Origin: Homalodisca vitripennis
Lineage: Eukaryota > Arthropoda > Insecta > Hemiptera > Cicadellidae
Reading direction: 5' to 3'
NCBI RefSeq assembly: GCF_021130785.1
Contig: NC_060211.1
Coordinates: 123,329,001-123,393,000, forward strand
Length of the DNA: 64,000 nt
The position numbers were made by a program, and so were the translations under genes. The notes beneath the pieces were generated by a model. The model was given only the letters and a program-made list of their open reading frames with translations. It was not told where the DNA came from and did no database searches. This document shows positions 57,545 through 64,000 of the stretch, piece by piece; position 1 is the first letter of the stretch; the number at the start of each line of letters is the position of its first letter.

Positions 57545-59300
57545 AACTCTTGATAGAAAAGTCTTTCCGTATATACAAACCAGACTTTATGGTTGGTATC
57601 TAATGTCTAGTTGGAACAATTTTATTGATTAGAGGGTTACAAATTCAAATGGAAGTCCTAAAATAGTTTACTAGTTACACTTTATCGAGTCCCTTGGTAC
57701 TCCGTTGTGTCAGTTTAACATTTTTCTTTCTTTCTTTATTAATTCAACAAAGAATATGTAACGTCAAAATCATGCATCCCTTACATGGATTTTTTTGTAA
57801 AGAATAAAGTATTAGTGCATAATTATGCACAAATAAATAAGTCGACATAATAAATAAATTAGAGTAATTTATCATCTGTTTTTACTATATTATTGTTTTA
57901 CTCAAAATTAGACCCTGAAAAATGGTGTTTTTGTGTCGAGTATGTTGTAGAGAGTTCCGCAAGTTTTTATAAAATGTTTTTACATAATTCGTTGATTAGT
58001 TATGCTGGACTTAATAATGTAATATAATAATTAATTTATTGTATTCGTTATGGTAGATAGACAGGAGATTACTTTCTCTAATCACTTAAACAAACTGTGC
58101 ATTAATTAATAGTTCATTCATTAATTTGGACTTAAAATAACAATCCTTGTACTCGTGAGATATTTTAACCAGCTTGACACAATCATTTCTGGTTTAAAGG
58201 TTTTCTCATGAAAATGGATTCTTCCTTCAAATAAAAAAAAACCGAAACAAATTTTAACTTCTTGTTTCCAAAATTAAATCGAATTAAAAATGTAACACTC
58301 CAAAAAGACGCACATAATATATCATAACTATTTATACCTCTCCTTCCAGCAAACAGCTAACTAAAAAACCAAGCCTTTAAATGGCCTGTAACTATCCAAT
58401 CACAAAGGTCAGGAGAACAAAATAATGTTCATACTACCGTAATTGCAAATCCTGTTATCACAAAATAGACTACCAGAAAGACCTGCTTTCTCACCCGTAT
58501 CATCCTACATCTGCAGACCCTTACTTGAGAAATTACAATTTAATTTACCTATACTTTGGCATCATTAATTAATTCTAAACTATTTTCTCCCATAAAATAC
58601 CTTATAAATACATTTTTAATTGTAAACGCTACAGATATAAAAATGATACATTCATAAACATTTAGAGATACAAATGCGGAGTAGTTATGACAAGCGACAA
58701 TCAGGAGCTGCGTTTAAGCTCTAACACCCCAGGATTCAACATCAGCGCGGACACTCTCAAACTTTTTAATATTTGATTGCTAAAGGATACCAAATTCATA
58801 TTATTGTAATTTGTTTGTATTCCTAATCTGATTTAACCTATTGTTACGAGATTAATATCGCAATCCAATTTAAATTTTTTCCGACATATCAGTATATCGC
58901 AAGACGTGATGTAGGGATCCAAAAATATCTGTTACTGTTAAATCAAGTATTTTATCATGTTTAAACCTTTAAACATTATAGATCGTGAAAGCATATAACA
59001 TTAATTTAGTAGTGACTTAACATTTGTTTTATTTAATTATAGCTATACAGTTCAAAGCTAGTGGAAACTATCATAACATTTGTATCTCAAGAAGAGAATT
59101 TAGTTATTGTGACGTCTGCCATGGTCTATAAGGTCTGTTCCATCTCAACCTGTAACACACGAGTATAAACGTATAAAAACTTATTTAAAGAATCTCTTTA
59201 CAATTTTGCCAACAAGTTTTTCGTAGCAACATAAAAGAGTAACATAAATTGAATACCTATGCTTTATGCATATGTATACATAATTTAAATGATTTATTAC

Positions 59301-59362
<62 letters not shown>

Positions 59363-60240
59363 TGTACAAAATCTATTTAAGAAATAATGTACACCTAAAA
59401 GTCGATGTTATGAAATAAAAACTGTTTAGTCGTCTAACGGTACATTTTACAAGATGACATGTAAATTACTAGTGACTGACTTATTTCAGCTGTCAAAGTC
59501 TACAACAAAAAAGGTACACATAACATATTAACAAATAATTAACATTCTTCATTTCCAATACTTATAAACCCCCCCCCGCAAAAAAAACAGTATTATTCCC
59601 GGAGCCATGAGATAATTTGCTTTGTGTAACTACACAACCTGTCTGAGGAACTTTCCTAAAAAATAATTTGTTCGACAATCGCACTATTCTTGTAAAGGTT
59701 GAAATAGAAAGGGCAAAAGTTATAAAATTATAATATTCCTCAGGTCAAATTAAATCATATTTGTAATTTTTTATTTAACCTATGAAAAATTACAATTTTT
59801 CCTTTTAAAAGCATGTTTAAGTTTGCATTTACGTTCAAACCGCCTTTTATTCAAAGTGCATTTTTTTTACTAACCTATACAGCTGTATTAAACGGTCCAA
59901 AAACATATACTCAAAATGTGTTTTAATGCAAACCTATTTTATCCACCAACATATTTATTTCATCTTATTTATTTTTTATTTCATATTTATTTATTTCAAG
60001 AGAAAACAGCTTATTTCCACATATTTTGTGCAAAATTTTTCCAAAACAAAACAGGTGTTTTCATAAGTGTAACTAAATACTTACGATTAGTTTATTTCTT
60101 AACTAACAATAATTATTCCTCGTTACCATTAAAGCATGATATAAAAATTAATAATTTTGAGTATTTGTTTTAGTATAGTAGTGGCACCCTACATTATTTT
60201 ACTTCAAGTTCATATGGACACATTTAGCAGAGTTCAAATT
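57545..60240. other. Non-coding DNA with an (AT)n tract
   Basis: 59303-59356 is an (AT)n microsatellite. Otherwise AT-rich sequence without recognisable genes; the 85-codon frame at 59916-60173 is A/T-driven and F/Y/L-rich. Confidence 0.5.
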
Positions 60241-60590
60241 CAGTCCTCTTCCGAACTATGATCACAACACCACGGCTGAACTTCTGTGTCTTTGGCTGCA
60301 ATAATCTTCAAATGGATTAGTCAAAACATAACATTTTTCATTGAATATAACACACGTAGCTGTTGTGTTGTACAAATGGCAGTAGATGTTGTCTGGATAT
60401 TAATTTTAAACAATTAAGCCTTGAGTTTAGATTTAGCAATTTGTGACTTTTACTTAATAACCTGTAGAAAAGCAAACGTACTATAACGTAAATACTTATT
60501 TTACTTTGTATTTAGCTGCATGTAATTACTGTATGGGCTCCGGCCACTACGTCATATACATGCCCATTATTATCACTGTCGCTGAGGCAT
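60241..60590 (+). repeat. Diverged duplication, copy 1
   Basis: ACAACACCACGGCTGAACTT, CTTTGGCTGCAATAATCTTC, ATTTTAAACAATTAAGCCTT and GCATGTAATTACTGTATGGG recur in order at 61571-61880 (GACACCACGGCCTCTG, TTTTGACTGCAAATGTTTC, ATTTTAAACAGCAGTAAAGCC, ACATGTAATTACTGCATGG). The last part is open in one frame in both copies, reading CNYCMGSGHY here and CNYCMDFGHY there. A weaker relative of the first part lies at 53090-53240. This is probably a dispersed repeat, though a duplicated exon is possible. Confidence 0.6.
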
Positions 60591-61570
60591 TAGCCTTGAA
60601 TAAATATTTCAATAAATTAAAAACAACTTATCACTCTTTAATGAATTTATACACGAGATTCCTTTGCATTGTTTACGATCAAAATATATGAATATTTCCT
60701 CTGACGTATTTAATTTTGGCTTTTTAGACTGATCAAAAGTGTGTAGACACAGGCAAAGGAGAAGAAAAAAAACGTTACGAAATTACAAATATGATAATAA
60801 ATGTATTAAATTGTTAAATTGGTGCCACTATTGTTTGTTGCTAGAACCTGTCCTAAAATCTGTCCCTTATGATATTTACTTTGAAAAGTATGTCTTGTTT
60901 ATTGTTTTAAGTAATTTTCATAGTTCAAGTCTCCTTTGACGTCACCAATTTATTGCCTCAATTTGTATCTCCATAAAGACCTCCAGAATGTAAGTAACGG
61001 TAGTAGCATCTCCTACCTGTTGTCGTGGGCTAACTTCCAACACAGTATCAGTGAGAACAGGACGGAAATTATTAACAGAGGATATTATTAAGAATATTTA
61101 ATAAAAGGAAAAATTCCATGAGGTTAATAAATCCATGCATTTCAATAAAGTTCATATAGAAACTATATCCATAATGGTTTTAATAATATTAGTCGTTTTT
61201 AATCGTTGTGAATTTAAGTTTTTTGAAAAGGTTATGCCTATATTTAGCGCTGGTCTTATCGTTTTATATCTGGAGACGTAGAAATCTTATCATATCAGAT
61301 ATTAGTAATATTTCAAACTGTCTGTAATAATATTGGTACATCTCTCAAGTAAGCACATTGTGAAACTTGAAAATTTGGGTGGAATTCGAGAAGATAGAGA
61401 TAGTAAAATATAACAACATATGGAGTAAGCTCTATTTTTATATAACTTAAATTGCAACCGAGAATTGAATAAATTGTCTTTTAAAATCAACCGGTGTGTC
61501 AAATAAAAATATTTTGCAGTGGCTACATGTGTCAATGTGTAAAATTCGATACGGACGGAGTTAGCAGTGT

Positions 61571-61880
61571 ACGCTCTTCTTCAGATCTGTGACCCTGACA
61601 CCACGGCCTCTGTTGTTTTGACTGCAAATGTTTCAAAAGAGTAAGTAAAAATATCACATTGTTATTGAAATGTTCTCTCTTAGATGTTGTGCTAATGTTT
61701 ATTTTAAACAGCAGTAAAGCCTAAAGTTTAGACATAAGCAACTCATGAATTTGTCGTATTATATATAGTAGAGCAAAGAAATACTGCAACTGAATTATTG
61801 TATCGTATATTTATGTACATGTAATTACTGCATGGACTTTGGCCACTACCACACAAGAGCCCTTCTGTTATTAATGCTAC
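61571..61880 (+). repeat. Diverged duplication, copy 2
   Basis: Second copy of 60241-60590, about 1.3 kb downstream in the same orientation, roughly 65-70% identical by eye in the alignable blocks. Conservation of the CNYCM..GHY codons is no better than that of flanking bases, which argues against a gene. Confidence 0.6.
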
Positions 61881-62220
61881 CGCTATGACACAGGTTAGTA
61901 ATTTTCCTGCTGCATTTCCAATTTATGTTACTGTATTTAAATTACCATTTAATTTCAGAATCTTTAGAAGCAGGAAGTTCTAAAAGTCACAATAAACCAA
62001 CTCGGATTCAATTTCCAAGTAACAAAATTATAAATTTCATCTTTTCAATTATTTAGTTCCCGTGAAATCCATATTTTCTGATACCTGCTTCGAAACAGAA
62101 AGAAGCCCGCGACATATACACAATCGTACCAAACAAAACCTTTGACATCAATGGAATGTCAGCGTGGTTACTGGAATTTTGCAACTATTGACATGACTCA
62201 ATCGATTAAATAATTTCCTA

Positions 62221-62830
62221 TTAGAATCAGGAATTGTTCCGTCTCTCTTCTCGAAATATCTAAAGTGTTTTAAAAGGACATATATTGTTAACCGGAAACT
62301 ATCGTTCAATTTTAATTCTACTGGTTTTTTCAGCAAAATGTTAAAATGGTATATAAGAATTACCAGAGGACTTCTTAAACCATTAAATACTTTAAACCAC
62401 ATCGGTGTTTATTTAAGGATAATCAAATTGTTGAGCTCAATAACACTGTAGAGTTTTTTTTAGATATTTTGTAATGACGTAAATCTGTTTCAGTTATTTA
62501 TCTAGAAATAGTTAAGGCATTAGACTATGTGGAGCAATTAAAATTTAGGCACAAGTTGGAAAAATTAGGCTATCGGTGTCTGATCATTTATGTGGCTTGC
62601 TTTTACCTCAAAGATAAAGCATATTTATTAGATAAAACTGTATAGTTCACAAACTTTCGTTAAGTATACATTAAAATTACATTTAGAGGCCCTCATGGAT
62701 CAACCCTTGGGTTTTTACCATTCAAGGTATACGTCAACAGATTGAAAAATGTAGTTCAAAAGGGACACTTTATTTAATATGCTGTCAACACTATACCTCA
62801 TTTCCAAAAGAATCACAGGTGTAGCAAATC
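62221..62830 (+). pseudogene. Decayed jockey-like reverse transcriptase
   Basis: From 62221 the frame reads LESGIVPSLFSKYLKCFKRT and later STGFFSKMLKWYIRI, corresponding to the SGxxPxxxK..GxxxxxxxYRPISLL..FSK region of jockey-group reverse transcriptases. Motif A is near 62496-62560 (YLEIVKALDYVEQLKF). The GxPQGSxLGPLLF-type block is near 62682-62740 (RGPHGSTLGFLPFKVYV). The position of the catalytic Y/F-A-D-D box reads YAVN at 62778-62789, so both catalytic aspartates are lost. Several stops and shifts lie between blocks. The protein is dead. Confidence 0.78.
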
Positions 62831-63719
62831 AAATATTTTTGTTATGAATTCTTGCTTTTAATATTATACTCATAGTACTTATTATGTTTGTATTATTCAT
62901 TTTAAATCATGTTTCAGGAAGCTATATTACTTATCCTCCACGCAAGATGACACGGTAACGTAAGTATTTGGGACGTTTCAGGATAAAATATAATGCCATT
63001 CTGAAACTACAGTTTTAGTCAAATCCTAAGACTTTAATAACACTCTTTTATAAGGTATTATAAATAAAGCAGCCTACCGATTAGTATTATATTTATGATT
63101 CGAGAGTTTTTTTCTGATTGTTTTCATGTGGCTTCGGTCCTGCGTTGGCTTGACGTCCCCTCCTTGACAGACACTATCACGTAAAGAACTCCACGTGTGT
63201 TGCAAAACACGCAAAGTATGAATGATGATTGAATGGAAAAGTGTGAATGTGTGCCTGCGTGTAGAACTACACATAACTAAAACAATAATTCTCCACTACA
63301 CAACATATTAAGGTATACTAAATTTATCTCCTTATATTAAACTTAAGTTTACATATATGAAATAATGATTTATTCCAGCATTTTTTTACATATAAAAAGA
63401 ACAAAAACTCTTTCTACGGAATAAGAACTGGCCACGTTTACAAGTATTGTGGACAGATTGCCAAAAAAGAATAACAACAAAAAAGCTAGAGTCCAGATTT
63501 TCAATTGAATGACACAGAGCCGTTCACTGTGACGTCTGTTCTTTGTATCACACTACAAATACATTAAATTATACAGCCACGATTACACTGTTATATTTAA
63601 TAAAGCAATTCAATTAATAATTTTAAAAAAATATCAAAACTATTTTAGCAATAATAAAGTTTTAAATTTTATTGTTCTAAATTACAATAATTACAATAAT
63701 TACAAATTACTCAAAGAAA
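62831..63719. other. Non-coding gap between two LINE fragments
   Basis: In an intact element this distance would hold the thumb and later parts of the reverse transcriptase, but no matching frame is seen. 63074-63274 is GC-richer, with an open minus-strand frame of unknown meaning. The sequence is either too decayed or an insertion. Confidence 0.4.
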
Positions 63720-64000
63720 ACAACCATATTTTTACCTTAATGCTAAAAGTTCTTAGTCCTACCGATTCTTTTATTGACAAGGGTAGCTTATTAAACATTT
63801 ATTAAGAACGTTGTATTTTGCCTTAGTTGATTCCAGACTACAATATGGGGTGGTTGTTGGGGTGGTGCATATAAATATCTAATTCAAAAATTGCGTGTCG
63901 TTCAAAATCACTTTTTACGAATTATATTAATACAAAAAATCCGTGACAGTTCTTTTCCTATGTTTATGGAGTTAAACATTTTGCCCATTCGCCATACTTA
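63720..64000 (+). pseudogene. C-terminal part of a jockey-like LINE reverse transcriptase, running off the window
   Basis: Reads LYFALVDSRLQYGVVV (63811 on). After a one-base shift near 63858 it continues WGGAYKYLIQKLRVVQNHF, LRIILIQKIRDSSFP and MFMELNILPIRHTY to the last base of the window. YxxLVxSxLQYG..WGG, a basic stretch ending LQ/VQ-x-x-F-(L/I)RI, and a LFxELNILPxRxxY block are hallmark C-terminal features of jockey-type ORF2 proteins. It is better preserved than the fragment at 62221-62830, so it may be a separate, younger insertion. It has only one frameshift in the visible part. Confidence 0.8.

Overview
This window looks like gene-poor, repeat-dominated nuclear DNA from an insect. 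A hemipteran-type genome is my best guess, from the overall look only. It is strongly AT-rich, has no bacterial gene organisation, and is full of long AT and GT microsatellites. Every recognisable protein fragment but one comes from a transposable element (mariner-like, pogo/Tigger-like, hAT-like and jockey-like LINE). I find no complete host gene, tRNA, rRNA or CRISPR array. Most open frames are short chance frames, or shadows of satellite and transposon DNA, and many lack an ATG. The only candidate host coding segment is a possible 200-bp exon at 49246-49445, which I cannot name.

Layout. 1-6.7 kb: AT-rich DNA with dispersed repeats and microsatellites. 6.8-8.1 kb: a decayed mariner-like element with 30-bp terminal inverted repeats (TIRs), inserted in an older roughly 110-bp repeat. 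11.09-11.54 kb: an array of 18 copies of a 15-bp motif (consensus TCCGYCAVNNCCGAA) at 25-30 bp spacing. 13.5-14.5 kb: a hAT-like non-autonomous element. 14.8-15.6 kb: a LINE 3' end on the minus strand. 15.7-16.5 kb: a foldback-type dispersed repeat. 19.5-20.7 kb: a 74-bp satellite. 22.3-24.1 kb: hairpin-bearing modules, then copy 1 of a duplicated segment of about 1 kb. 24.3-24.7 kb: a LINE 3' end on the plus strand. 25.4 kb: a Tigger-type terminus. 26.2-32.3 kb: copy 2 of the duplicated segment, split by a 2.1-kb foldback element carrying a hAT transposase scrap and by a 2.9-kb insertion that is half satellite. 32.7-33.2 kb: a second array of the 15-bp motif, whose outer end is the inverted match of the first array's outer end.

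33-64 kb: LINE reverse-transcriptase scraps (36.8 kb; 62.2-62.8 kb; 63.7 kb to the window end), a perfectly periodic C15A minisatellite (38.7 kb), a triple tandem repeat (40.4 kb), a repeat family at 42.5-47.8 kb split by a pogo-like transposase relic with a C-terminal zinc-finger-like domain, the possible exon at 49.2 kb, a nearly intact mariner-like transposase at 49.8-50.9 kb, and two local duplications (55.3/55.8 kb and 60.2/61.6 kb).

Nothing here works together as a pathway. The relationships are those of nested insertions: elements within elements, with older copies cut by younger ones. The most unusual structure is the pair of 15-bp motif arrays at 11.1 and 33.2 kb. They face each other in inverted orientation and may be the termini of one very long foldback-type element or two ends of an undescribed element family.
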